Source: an uncultured Bacteroidales bacterium (GTDB taxonomy: Bacteria > Bacteroidota > Bacteroidia > Bacteroidales > UBA932). From it: a stretch of DNA of 64,000 bases. The position numbers were made by a program, and so were the translations under genes. Under the pieces are notes generated by a model. It had not been told where the DNA came from. It worked only from the letters and a program-made list of their open reading frames with translations, and ran no database searches. Location of the stretch: contig ONLD01000001.1 of NCBI GenBank assembly GCA_900318565.1, positions 57,052 to 121,051 of the forward strand. Reading direction: 5' to 3'. This document shows, piece by piece, positions 56,547-64,000 of this stretch (positions are counted from its first letter, which is position 1; each line of letters opens with the position of its first letter).

Positions 56547-57152
56547 ATGGAAAAGAAAATTCTCGATTTCATCACCGGGCTCGGCCGCAACCTGAGCGGC
56601 GGCAAACTCAACCTCGGCAGCATCCTCTCAAAGGCCGGCGTAGCGGCGGGAGGCAAGACCCAGACCTACACGTTCCAGAGCATTCCCAGGACCCTTGCCG
56701 AGCTCCAGGCCCTCCCCGAAGCGGCGATGACCGACCTCTACGCCGTAGCGGCCCTGAGCGTACTGGCACTGACCAGATTCGAAGAAAACCGCGCGGAGAG
56801 CATCGCTATGCTCAATTTCCTCAAAGGCCCCGACGACTGCTCCCCCACTGAAATCCAGCAGATTTCCGACCGTTTTATGGACGGCAAGTTCTACAAGGTC
56901 CGCTCGTTCTTCGAAGGCGCCACCCCGGACAACAACTACACCCCGTCGCGCCCCTACCGCATCAGCGTGTCCTCCAACCCCTATTCCTTTGAAAATGAGG
57001 GCTGGGCGACGCTCTATATGCACTCCGGCGGAGCCGACAACCCCCGTCCCGTGAGACTGCGCAAGAAGCCCAGCACGGGTCAGTGGTTCGTCGTGGAAAT
57101 CCAGTATCTCGGCGACATCAGAGTACCTGCCGCCGAAGACAAGTGGCGCTAG
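56547..57152 (+). CDS. DUF6935-type protein
   Basis: 201 residues without a signal peptide. From about residue 38 it follows the pattern I associate with DUF6935: T-Y-T-F-Q-S-I-P-R-T-L-A-E-L, A-V-A-A-L-S-V-L-A-L, S-I-A-M-L-N-F-L-K-G-P and Y-M-H-S-G-G-A-D-x-P-R-P-V-R-L-R-K-K-P-S-T-G-Q-W. The function is unknown; members occur in gut Bacteroidota and Firmicutes. It starts 4 bases after the GH92 stop and its end overlaps the convergent GH28 gene by 4 bases. Confidence 0.78.
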   Translation: MEKKILDFITGLGRNLSGGKLNLGSILSKAGVAAGGKTQTYTFQSIPRTLAELQALPEAAMTDLYAVAALSVLALTRFEENRAESIAMLNFLKGPDDCSPTEIQQISDRFMDGKFYKVRSFFEGATPDNNYTPSRPYRISVSSNPYSFENEGWATLYMHSGGADNPRPVRLRKKPSTGQWFVVEIQYLGDIRVPAAEDKWR

Positions 57153-58525
57153 TAGCCCAGAAGCCTGACGTCTTCCATCTCCATCATTCCGTCCTCCGGG
57201 ATCTCTGACAAGGTCTCGGAGCAGAAGATGGTGCTGTGCCGAAGCGTAATGCCGTGAATCATCGCAGGCGAGCCCTGAAGCTTCACGCCTATCCGTGCAT
57301 CCCGGCACACCACGCGCTCTATCTCTATGTCGCAGAACTCAGGCAGGAACTGCTCAGTCTGAGCCACGGTGCCCTTTTCGCCCACGGGCACGTTGGCGTA
57401 GCTCGTCTCGAAGACGATTGCCTGGTCACGTATGTCGCTCATTATGACGCCGCTGATGCGCACACGGGAGGTCTTGCCGCCGCGGCCCGGGGCGCTCTTG
57501 AAACGCAGGCCGGTGTCGGTGCCGGAGAACACGTTGTCGCGCACCACCACGTCCGCGATGCCGCCGGAGAACTCGGAGCCTATCACGAAGCCGCCGTGGG
57601 CGTGAAACACGGTGTTGCCGACAATGAGCACGCGCTCCGTGGCTCCGTCCTTCAAGGCAGCAGCGCCGCCGCCCGCCTTGAGGCAGATGCCGTCGTCGCC
57701 CACGTCAACCAGGCAGTCGGCCACCAGCACGTCCTTGGACTGCATCAGGTCGATGCCGTCGCCGTTCTGTGCGTTCCAGGGGCAGCGCACCGTCACGCCG
57801 ACAATCGCCACCTGCGAGCAGCGCTGCGGCACGATGTGGAACTTGGGGGAATTCTGCACCGTCACGCCGCTGATCAGCACGCGCGTGCAGTCGGTCAGCC
57901 GAATCAAGTGCGTACGCAGCTTCTCCTGCTCTTTGTGGCTCGGGGCGATGTTGCCGAAGTGCTTGAGGTTGAAGGGGTACCACAGCTTTCCCTCGTCCTC
58001 GTCGATTCCTCCCATACTGTGGTAGTCACCCCACTCCACGTCGCTTACCTTGCCTCTCTTGACGGCACGCCACCACTCGCCGTTGCCGTCGATGACGCCT
58101 TCGCCGGTGATGCTTATGTCGTGCCGCTTGCTGGCGCTGATGCCGGGCCGCACCTTGCCGTCCTCACCTACGAAGAGCGACTTGTCGGGCGAGAAGAGCA
58201 GAAGCGCGCCCTTCTCCAGGTGAAGGTCAATGCAGTTCTTAAACACGATAGGGCCGGTCAGCCAGATGCCGGAGGGCACGTCCAGATGGCCTCCGCCGCG
58301 CTTGTCCAGGGCGGCGATTGCCTTTCCGAAGGCTTCGGTGTTGAGAATCACGCCGTCACCCACGCCTCCGAAATCGGCCACGGAAACCCGTGTCCCGGGG
58401 ATTACCGGGGCCTGCGGTTCCGAAAGCGGCAAGGGGAGAGATTCATAATAGCGGGCATAGTCGCCGGCAGCGGCCGGGACGCTTGCGAGCAGCAGCAGGG
58501 CTGCAAAAAAGGCTGTCTTATTCAT
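57149..58525 (-). CDS. GH28 polygalacturonase-like glycosidase
   Basis: 458 residues with a Sec signal. The right-handed beta-helix pattern starts with V-A-D-F-G-G-V-G-D-G and T-E-A-F-G-K-A-I; catalytic acids are in N-G-D-G-I-D (Asp256, Asp259) and G-D-D-G-I-C-L-K (Asp277, Asp278), followed by H-A-H-G-G-F-V-I-G-S-E. GH28 enzymes cleave galacturonide or rhamnogalacturonan linkages, so pectin is a likely substrate. It is the last gene of a six-gene operon and overlaps the fucosidase gene by 8 bases. Confidence 0.93.
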   Translation of the reverse strand: MNKTAFFAALLLLASVPAAAGDYARYYESLPLPLSEPQAPVIPGTRVSVADFGGVGDGVILNTEAFGKAIAALDKRGGGHLDVPSGIWLTGPIVFKNCIDLHLEKGALLLFSPDKSLFVGEDGKVRPGISASKRHDISITGEGVIDGNGEWWRAVKRGKVSDVEWGDYHSMGGIDEDEGKLWYPFNLKHFGNIAPSHKEQEKLRTHLIRLTDCTRVLISGVTVQNSPKFHIVPQRCSQVAIVGVTVRCPWNAQNGDGIDLMQSKDVLVADCLVDVGDDGICLKAGGGAAALKDGATERVLIVGNTVFHAHGGFVIGSEFSGGIADVVVRDNVFSGTDTGLRFKSAPGRGGKTSRVRISGVIMSDIRDQAIVFETSYANVPVGEKGTVAQTEQFLPEFCDIEIERVVCRDARIGVKLQGSPAMIHGITLRHSTIFCSETLSEIPEDGMMEMEDVRLLGY

Positions 58526-59927
58526 TTGCCAAACTGTTGTAAAGCGCCACCTCGCTCAGCACGGGGCTGGCTTTGGAAGAAGTGACGGTGATTCTGAGCC
58601 GGTCAGCCGACAACGGCGGAAAACTTAGGATTCGTTTGTATCCAATTGTCGTGCCACGGGCGATTTCGCTCCATTCCCCGCCCGCAAGAGCCTCAACGGT
58701 AAAAGACGCAACACGCTGCCCCAGAGGAATATACTCCTGGAGCACCAGGCGGTCCACAGTTGTCCCGCAAGGCAGTTCCAGCGAGGGCGTAAACTCGGCG
58801 TCGCGGGGCGCCCAGAAAGTGTCGTAATCCCCGTCCGTAAGCTTCTTCAGAGAATACCGGGGCGAGCGGCCTCGGGGGCCCTCTGCCCTGACGCCTAGGG
58901 CAAGATTGACGGCAAACTCCCTCCCGAGCCTTGCCTTCCACTCCATAAGCCGCAGGGAATCGGCCTCCGGGATGCGCCCGCGGGTGTCCGGCGGCACATT
59001 GAGCAGCAGCAGCGAATTCCGCCCTACGCTCTCAAGATAAATACGCATCAGCTCGTCCGTGCTCTTCGGCTCCTCGGTGTCGCGCCAGAACCAACCCGGG
59101 CGTATGGACACGTCGGTTTCCGCCGGAATCCAGCTGGAGCCCCATTTGTTGCCGCACTGCAATGTGTCTACTGGAGGCGAGCCGGCCCCGGGAGTGAAGC
59201 CCTCAGGGCTGAGCGTGCTCCAGTTGTCAGGAGACGCGCTGCCCCTTTCGTTGCCCACCCAGCGGCAGTCCGGGCCCACATCGCTGAACATCACGGCGGC
59301 GGGCTGCAATTCGCGCACGGTCTGCCGGAACAGAGGCCAGTCGTACTCCTGTCTCTTCCCGCCCGGGCCTTCGCCGCAGGCACCGTCGAACCACTGCTCG
59401 AACACGGGTCCGTAGCGCCCGTCGAGGACGCTGCGCAGCGTCCGGGCGTACTTTTCATTGTAGCGCGGCGTGCCATAGTCCGGGTCGTTGCGGTCCCACG
59501 GGGATATGTACACCCCGAACTTCAGCCCGTACTCGCGGCAGGCCTCGGACAGCTCCTTCAGCACGTCCCCGGAGCCGCCGCGCCAGGAGCTCTGCGCCAC
59601 GGTGTGGGTGCTTTCGGGATTCGGCCACAGGCAGAAGCCGTCGTGGTGCTTCGCGGTGACGATTATGCCCTTCATCCCGGCTGCCGCGGCAGTGCGCGCC
59701 CATTGCCGGCAATCCAGGGCCTCGGGATTGAAAAGGTCCTCAGGCTCAGTGCCTTCCCCCCACTCCAGGCCGCTGAAAGTATTGGGCCCGAAATGGCAGA
59801 ACATATTGACTTCCATCTTCTGCCACTCCATCTGCGAGGGCGTGGGCACGGGGCCGCACGGCTCGGGCGCTCCCGCGCAGCAGGCGGCAGCGAGGGGCAG
59901 CAGAAAAAGAAGCATACGGCGAATCAT
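58518..59927 (-). CDS. GH29 alpha-L-fucosidase
   Basis: 469 residues with a lipoprotein-like or Sec signal (L-A-A-A-C-C near residue 16). GH29 landmarks: V-N-M-F-C-H-F-G-P-N-T-F, T-A-K-H-H-D-G-F-C-L-W, F-G-V-Y-I-S-P-W-D-R-N, and the nucleophile Asp181 in F-E-Q-W-F-D-G-A. The C-terminal ~130 residues are a beta-sandwich resembling F5/8-type C domains. It releases alpha-L-fucose from glycans; linkage preference is not evident. With GH28 it could serve pectic rhamnogalacturonan side chains. Confidence 0.93.
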   Translation of the reverse strand: MIRRMLLFLLPLAAACCAGAPEPCGPVPTPSQMEWQKMEVNMFCHFGPNTFSGLEWGEGTEPEDLFNPEALDCRQWARTAAAAGMKGIIVTAKHHDGFCLWPNPESTHTVAQSSWRGGSGDVLKELSEACREYGLKFGVYISPWDRNDPDYGTPRYNEKYARTLRSVLDGRYGPVFEQWFDGACGEGPGGKRQEYDWPLFRQTVRELQPAAVMFSDVGPDCRWVGNERGSASPDNWSTLSPEGFTPGAGSPPVDTLQCGNKWGSSWIPAETDVSIRPGWFWRDTEEPKSTDELMRIYLESVGRNSLLLLNVPPDTRGRIPEADSLRLMEWKARLGREFAVNLALGVRAEGPRGRSPRYSLKKLTDGDYDTFWAPRDAEFTPSLELPCGTTVDRLVLQEYIPLGQRVASFTVEALAGGEWSEIARGTTIGYKRILSFPPLSADRLRITVTSSKASPVLSEVALYNSLANE

Positions 59928-60421
59928 ATGTGCATCTTCTTTTCAAGGATATCCGCTTCCGTGGAGGCGTCGATAATGCTCTGGATGCGACTGTTGATGA
60001 CATTGATGCCCTCGGCGAGCTTGCCGCCGGGCCAGGCGTTGCTCCCTCCCGACCAGATGCTGTCCTCGGGATAAACGATGCTTATGCCCCAGCCGTATCC
60101 GTCGAGCACCTCGAATGGCGGCAGGTAGTGGTCCTTCAGCTTGTGAAGCTTATATTCCGCCGCCGTCCGGCCGATGAATTCAAGCAGGTCGGAAGGAGCC
60201 TTGAGCACGGTGATTTCGGGATTGTGGTCCTTGGAATAGCTGAGCCGTACAACCCCCGTGCTGTCCTTCTCCACCTGGTACCAGGTGATGTAATACGCCA
60301 TCGTGGCGTTGTAGCGGTATTCGTAACTGACGGGGACGCCTTCCGGCTTCTTGCCGGAACCGCAGCCCAGAAGGCTCAGAAGGCAGGAAAAGGCGAGTAT
60401 GGTTTTCATAAGAGCTCTCAT
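59924..60421 (-). CDS. Small lipoprotein of unknown function
   Basis: 165 residues (or 161 from the ATG at 60409, which leaves a better signal); lipobox L-L-G-C. No known domain recognised. It begins within the esterase stop region (4-base overlap) and overlaps the fucosidase start by 4 bases, so it is firmly part of the operon. The pattern of alternating aromatic residues suggests a small beta-rich fold. Confidence 0.72.
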   Translation of the reverse strand: MRALMKTILAFSCLLSLLGCGSGKKPEGVPVSYEYRYNATMAYYITWYQVEKDSTGVVRLSYSKDHNPEITVLKAPSDLLEFIGRTAAEYKLHKLKDHYLPPFEVLDGYGWGISIVYPEDSIWSGGSNAWPGGKLAEGINVINSRIQSIIDASTEADILEKKMHI

Positions 60422-61281
60422 TTTTCAAAGTTTCTGGAAGCGAAAGGAAGGGCGAGGCGCAGGGCCTGGTGCCAATATTCCCAGGTATGCCCCCCGTCGC
60501 GCACACGGAACTCGGTCTTGATGCGGGCGCGGAGCATTTTCTGGTGCAGCTGCTCGCTGAGCACCAGGAGGTAGTCGTCGTCGCCGCAGTCGAAGAACCA
60601 CTTGACGGTGCGCAGTTTCCCGATGGTGGCCTCGTCGGCATTGTCGATGAAGTCAAGGGCTGAATGCTCCATCACGGACCGGCACACGATGTCCAGCTTG
60701 TCTTCAGGCTGGTGCGGACGGCGCACGTTGTCGCTCTTGTTGTCAAGCCAGGCGCTCATAGCATAGCAGCTGGAGAACAGGTCCGGGTGCCGCTGGGCAT
60801 AGACGGTGCTGCCGCCTCCGCCCATCGAGAGGCCCATCACGGCGCGGTGTCCCTTGTCGGAAATGCAGTTGTACTTCGCCTCGACCGCAGGCATAAACTC
60901 CCCGAAGAAGAAATCCTCGTACGGCCAGTCCTTGACGTTGAAATAGCCGTTCTGCACGTTATGCACGTCTTCCGCGCCGGCATTCGGCATCACGATGACC
61001 ATAGGCACGGCTTCGCCCGAAGCAATGAGTTCGTCCGCCACGCCCTTCATCGTGCCGCGCTTCAGCCAGTCCGTGTAGTCGCCGTACAGGCCGTGCAGAA
61101 GATACACTACAGGGTATTTGCGGTCCGACTTGCCGTAGCCGTCCGGAAGATACACGTTATACTTGACGACAGATTTCAGCGCGGTGCTGCTGAGGCTGTC
61201 GGTGACCACCTTTCCGGCCTGCGCCTTTGGCGAGGGCGCAAGCAGCAGGAAAGCGGCTGCAATAAGAATCAACTTTTTCAT
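60418..61281 (-). CDS. Secreted alpha/beta-hydrolase esterase, CE1-like
   Basis: 287 residues from the ATG at 61281, with a Sec signal (A-P-S-P-K-A-Q-A). Typical of the esterase D/feruloyl-acetyl esterase (CE1) group: Y-P-V-V-Y-L-L-H-G-L-Y-G-D-Y, nucleophile Ser in M-G-L-S-M-G-G-G-G-S, an Asp in F-F-D-C-G-D-D-D and His in D-G-G-H-T-W-E-Y-W. It probably removes acetyl or feruloyl groups from plant polysaccharides before GH28/GH29 action. It starts 2 bases after the ABC transporter stop. Confidence 0.87.
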   Translation of the reverse strand: MKKLILIAAAFLLLAPSPKAQAGKVVTDSLSSTALKSVVKYNVYLPDGYGKSDRKYPVVYLLHGLYGDYTDWLKRGTMKGVADELIASGEAVPMVIVMPNAGAEDVHNVQNGYFNVKDWPYEDFFFGEFMPAVEAKYNCISDKGHRAVMGLSMGGGGSTVYAQRHPDLFSSCYAMSAWLDNKSDNVRRPHQPEDKLDIVCRSVMEHSALDFIDNADEATIGKLRTVKWFFDCGDDDYLLVLSEQLHQKMLRARIKTEFRVRDGGHTWEYWHQALRLALPFASRNFEK

Positions 61282-61283
61282 TT

Positions 61284-63077
61284 TCAATTGTTTTGGTCGA
61301 TAGTTCTGGCTATTTTTTCGATGTTCAGGCTGCGCGCCGAAGCATCGATTATGTCTTTGTAGATACCGCCCTTGCGGTACACCTCATCCGGGTCTCCGTG
61401 CTGCTCGACCCGGCCCTGCTTCAGGGCGTACACCACATCGCTGTCTATTATCTGGGAGATATTATGCGAAATGATGATGACGGTGCGGTCTTTCTTGATG
61501 GCGTCGATGCTGTTCTTTATTTGCTCGGTCGCCACGGCATCGAGGCTCGCCGTCGGCTCGTCCAGGAAGATGACAGGCGGGTTCTTCAAAAACATTCGCG
61601 CTATAGCAATCCGCTGCTGCTGGCCGCCGGAAAGGTCTGAGGCCTTGTTGTCGAACTGCTTCGGGAGCGCCATTATCTGGTCGTAGATATAGGACTTCTT
61701 CGCAGCCTCGACGACTTCCTCGTGGGTCGCTCCGGGCTTGCCGTAGAGGATGTTCTCTTCTATGGTGCCGTCGAAAATATGGTTTTTCTGAAGCACAAGG
61801 CCGATGTGGTCGCGGAGGTACTTGGTGTCGTAGTCCGCAAGGTCCACCCCGTCGAGGGTAATCGTACCGCGCTGGGGCGTGTAAAACTTGTCCAACAGGT
61901 TGACTATCGTGCTCTTGCCGGCGCCGGAAAGGCCGACCAGGGCAGTGATATGCCCAGGCTGTATGATCATATCCACTCCGAAGAGGGCCTGATTGCCGTT
62001 GGGGTAGGTGAAGTCCACCCCGGAAAGGCGGAACTCGCCGCGTATCTTCTCGGGACGGAGAGTGCCGCTCGCTTCCACCTCCGCGTCGGAATCCAGGATG
62101 CTGAAGAAGCCCTCTGCGTAGATCAGCGCGTCATTTACGTCGTCGAAGATGCGCTGGAGCTGCGTAATGGGCGCGATGACGTTGGTAAACAGCATCACGT
62201 GGTACATAATCTTTCCTATAGACATCCCGGGGTACTGGATGAGCACGAGGTAAGCGGTCAGGATGATCACCAGCACGGTGCCGACCTGCTTGACGAAGCT
62301 CTTGAGGCCGTCGTAGTAGAAGCTGACGCGGCGGGTCTTGATCTGGTTTTCGGTGACCTGGTTCTGCAGGTCCAACTGCTTGCCGGCCTCGATGGACTCG
62401 CGGTTGAAGGACTTGATGACGTTGATGGAGTCGATTATGTTCTTGATACCCTGGCTCTTGGCCTCACGGTAGCCGCGCATCTCGCGCCGCCAGCCCTTGA
62501 GGCGCTTGGCCTGCCTGTAGGTAATCCAGAAGTACACCGGCACGATGCCCAGGGCCACGAGGCCTACGTACACGTTGGCCGCGAACATAAGGATGAGCGC
62601 GAGGATGGCGCTGGTGAACAGGGGCAGCAGGTCGATGAAGAAGTTCTGCACCGTGCGGGACAAGCTGCTGACGCCCTGGTCGATACGGGCCTGCACCTTG
62701 CCTGTGGCGTTTTCGTCGGAGGAGAAGTAGGCCATACGGAAGGTCAGCACCTTCTCGATGACGCTCTGCGAGAGGTCGCGGGACACGAAGATGCGCATCC
62801 GCTCCCCGAAGTAGTTCTGTGCGAAGTTGATAAGCGCCGAGAGCAGTTCCTTGCCCAGCAGCACGATGGAGATGATGGTCAGGATGCGGGCCGCCTGCGC
62901 CCAGGAGAAATCGGTGCCGATCAGGGCGTTTATGGCATCCACGGTGCGGTCCAGCACGATGGCGTTGACCTGCTGCATCGCGGAGCCTACCAGGGTCAGT
63001 ATCAATGTCACCAGCACCAGCAGGCGGTAGGGCCTCACGAACGGCCGTATGTGCTTGAACAGCTGGATGATATTCAT
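61284..63077 (-). CDS. ABC exporter, fused permease and ATPase (MsbA/lipid-exporter type)
   Basis: 597 residues: six N-terminal membrane helices, then an ATPase domain with Walker A G-L-S-G-A-G-K-S-T, signature D-L-S-G-G-Q-Q-Q-R and Walker B V-I-F-L-D-E-P-T-A-S-L-D, plus the switch His in I-I-S-H-N. Half-size exporters of this type act as dimers and move lipids, drugs or peptides out of the cytoplasm. It overlaps the upstream gene by 4 bases. The link to the carbohydrate enzymes downstream is unclear. Confidence 0.94.
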   Translation of the reverse strand: MNIIQLFKHIRPFVRPYRLLVLVTLILTLVGSAMQQVNAIVLDRTVDAINALIGTDFSWAQAARILTIISIVLLGKELLSALINFAQNYFGERMRIFVSRDLSQSVIEKVLTFRMAYFSSDENATGKVQARIDQGVSSLSRTVQNFFIDLLPLFTSAILALILMFAANVYVGLVALGIVPVYFWITYRQAKRLKGWRREMRGYREAKSQGIKNIIDSINVIKSFNRESIEAGKQLDLQNQVTENQIKTRRVSFYYDGLKSFVKQVGTVLVIILTAYLVLIQYPGMSIGKIMYHVMLFTNVIAPITQLQRIFDDVNDALIYAEGFFSILDSDAEVEASGTLRPEKIRGEFRLSGVDFTYPNGNQALFGVDMIIQPGHITALVGLSGAGKSTIVNLLDKFYTPQRGTITLDGVDLADYDTKYLRDHIGLVLQKNHIFDGTIEENILYGKPGATHEEVVEAAKKSYIYDQIMALPKQFDNKASDLSGGQQQRIAIARMFLKNPPVIFLDEPTASLDAVATEQIKNSIDAIKKDRTVIIISHNISQIIDSDVVYALKQGRVEQHGDPDEVYRKGGIYKDIIDASARSLNIEKIARTIDQNN

Positions 63078-63604
63078 AGCTCAAAGGAGACCGTGACCTG
63101 GCCGTTGTTGACTATTACGGGCTGTATGCGCAGGGTCACGGAGCCCCCGGGACACACATAATCCGAGAGCCATTTGCACAGGCCCATATTGAGATGCCGG
63201 AGCTCGCAACCGTCACCCTCGCGGAACGGATGGTCGAATTTCTCGATTTTCTTGGGGCGGCCATACTGCGCCGTAAGTTCTTTTTGCAGAGCGAGATACT
63301 CGCTCTTGCAAAGCTTCCAGTCGCTGCGTATCGGGCACATTGCATCGACGCCCCGGACGCTCTTGTCTTCCGGACGGTATTTAACCAGGACCGTGCAGTT
63401 GATGCCGCAGAAGGGGCCCTTCAGCAGCACGCCGCTGTCATTCTCCCCGCATAGCTCGAATCCGGCCCCCGCCAGGGCGTCCGAGAACTCCCCTGCCGTA
63501 CCCGCAATCGGGATGCCGGCAAATGAGAGCCCCTGCCCCTGCTGGGCATAGGCGGCGCTGAAAGCCAGCGCCAGCGCCAGGCACAAAAGACATATCTTTT
63601 TCAT
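63074..63604 (-). CDS. Uncharacterised secreted protein
   Basis: 176 residues with a Sec signal (A-A-Y-A-Q). No known family recognised. It contains seven or so cysteines after cleavage and a F-A-G-I-P-I-A-G-T pattern near the mature N terminus. It is the first gene of the six-gene operon; its stop overlaps the ABC gene start by 4 bases. A -7 box sits 5 bases before the ATG. Confidence 0.75.
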   Translation of the reverse strand: MKKICLLCLALALAFSAAYAQQGQGLSFAGIPIAGTAGEFSDALAGAGFELCGENDSGVLLKGPFCGINCTVLVKYRPEDKSVRGVDAMCPIRSDWKLCKSEYLALQKELTAQYGRPKKIEKFDHPFREGDGCELRHLNMGLCKWLSDYVCPGGSVTLRIQPVIVNNGQVTVSFEL

Positions 63605-63609
63605 AACAA

Positions 63610-63617
63610 CAAAGATA
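63610..63617 (-). promoter_or_regulatory. -7 promoter box (TATCTTTG) of the ABC/GH29/GH28 operon
   Basis: TATCTTTG on the minus strand, 5 bases from the ATG ending at 63604, in an AT-rich stretch (63605-63640) unlike the surrounding GC-rich DNA. It implies a nearly leaderless mRNA. Confidence 0.65.
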
Positions 63618-63656
63618 AGAAAAAGAATATATTAATCAAGTCCAAGCACCCGGACG

Positions 63657-63780
63657 CCGCCATTCCGGCCCGCGAACGCCCGTCTCGGGCCCGCAGGCAC
63701 TCGGAATCCGCCATTCCGGCCCGGGAACGCCCATCTTGGGCCCGCGAGACCACGGAATCCGCCATTCCGGCCCGGGAACG
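63657..63780. repeat. 51-bp tandem repeat array, about 2.5 copies
   Basis: CCGCCATTCCGGCCCG starts at 63657, 63708 and 63759, exactly 51 bases apart. The 16-base core is identical to that of the array at 7646-7824, some 56 kb away, while the rest of the unit differs (for example GGAACGCCCATCTTGGG here). It lies between two divergent genes. Confidence 0.9.
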
Positions 63781-63823
63781 ACAACTTTAGTCCCGCAAAA
63801 GCCTCCTTTCGTCACAAGTTTAC

Positions 63824-63841
63824 GATTCTTTCGAAAGAATC
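63824..63841. promoter_or_regulatory. 18-bp perfect palindrome upstream of the last gene
   Basis: GATTCTTTCGAAAGAATC is a perfect palindrome, centred about 57 bases upstream of the -7 box at 63887. Its position fits an activator or repressor site for the gene starting at 63911. The bound protein cannot be named. Confidence 0.55.
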
Positions 63842-63886
63842 AGAAAATTCTGCACCCCGCCCATTGACGGGACCCACTCCTTTTCA

Positions 63887-63894
63887 TAGTTTTG
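63887..63894 (+). promoter_or_regulatory. -7 promoter box (TAGTTTTG)
   Basis: TAGTTTTG matches TAnnTTTG, and TTG at 63864-63866 lies 20 bases upstream at the -33 position. The ATG follows 16 bases after the box. Confidence 0.65.
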
Positions 63895-63910
63895 CGGAAA
63901 ACTTTGAACT

Positions 63911-64000
63911 ATGAAAACGACGACCATCACCCCGGAGCAATTCGCTCAGTACGAAGCTATCATCAGTGAATACGACCGCTTCCGCGTGCTCTCCCAGGAG
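63911..64000 (+). CDS. Start of an unidentified gene (cut by the window end)
   Basis: Thirty codons are visible from the ATG at 63911 (M-K-T-T-T-I-T-P-E-Q-F-A-Q-Y-E-A-I-I-S-E), open to the window end, downstream of a promoter box and a palindrome. There is no signal peptide, so the product is probably cytoplasmic. Too little is present to name a family. Confidence 0.6.
   Translation, partial: MKTTTITPEQFAQYEAIISEYDRFRVLSQE

Overview
The window comes from a GC-rich member of the Bacteroidota, most likely an uncultured gut or rumen Bacteroidales. The signs are two SusC/SusD systems, many Sec/lipobox lipoproteins with MKK-type leaders, BACON and fimbrillin-like domains, Bacteroidota promoters (TAnnTTTG, sometimes with TTTG about 20 bp upstream) and no obvious Shine-Dalgarno sequences. 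I found no tRNA, rRNA, integrase, transposase or cas gene.

Layout. 1-4664 (+): end of a glycan-uptake operon (SusC tail, BACON lipoprotein, SusD, second BACON lipoprotein) closed by a strong terminator. 4778-7575 (+): two paralogous metallo-beta-lactamase-fold lipoproteins. 7576-8092: non-coding, with a 51-bp tandem repeat and two hairpins. 8093-11729: housekeeping genes (rRNA methyltransferase carrying an in-frame palindromic insertion, pgk, rpsP, rimM). 11811-19634: a zincin-like lipoprotein (+), then on the minus strand sufC, a short sufD, ispE, a DUF5686 outer-membrane protein and an unknown lipoprotein. 19687-49752 (-): eighteen consecutive genes with tiny gaps or overlaps behind one visible promoter. 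49873-51938 (+): an MsrA/free-Met-sulfoxide-reductase fusion and a Gly/Asn-repeat secreted protein. 51939-53761: 1.8 kb of minisatellites. 53762-57152 (+): GH92 alpha-mannosidase and a DUF6935 protein. 57149-63604 (-): six tightly overlapping genes (unknown secreted protein, ABC exporter, CE1-like esterase, lipoprotein, GH29, GH28). 63911 onward (+): start of a gene cut by the window edge.

The most interesting part is the 30-kb minus-strand locus. It combines a SusC/SusD importer, a ceramidase-like amidase, two GH20 hexosaminidases, MurQ, a BadF-type amino-sugar kinase and an FHS sugar transporter with a set of proteins that are unusual for Bacteroidota. These are three lipoproteins built from repeated modules that resemble methanogen pseudomurein-binding repeats (PMBR), three GHL10-like glycosidase domains, and a transglutaminase-fold cysteine peptidase with PMBR-like segments, the layout of the pseudomurein endoisopeptidases PeiW/PeiP. 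The tail encodes an Ntn-hydrolase, a GltS glutamate symporter and an M20D amidohydrolase fused to a C1B peptidase, suited to processing glutamate-containing peptides. I infer a cell-wall utilization locus, possibly aimed at methanogen pseudomurein. MurQ keeps bacterial peptidoglycan as a serious alternative or additional substrate.

All of this is read from sequence patterns alone. Family calls for the PMBR-like modules and the GHL10-like domains rest on motif recognition and need profile searches.
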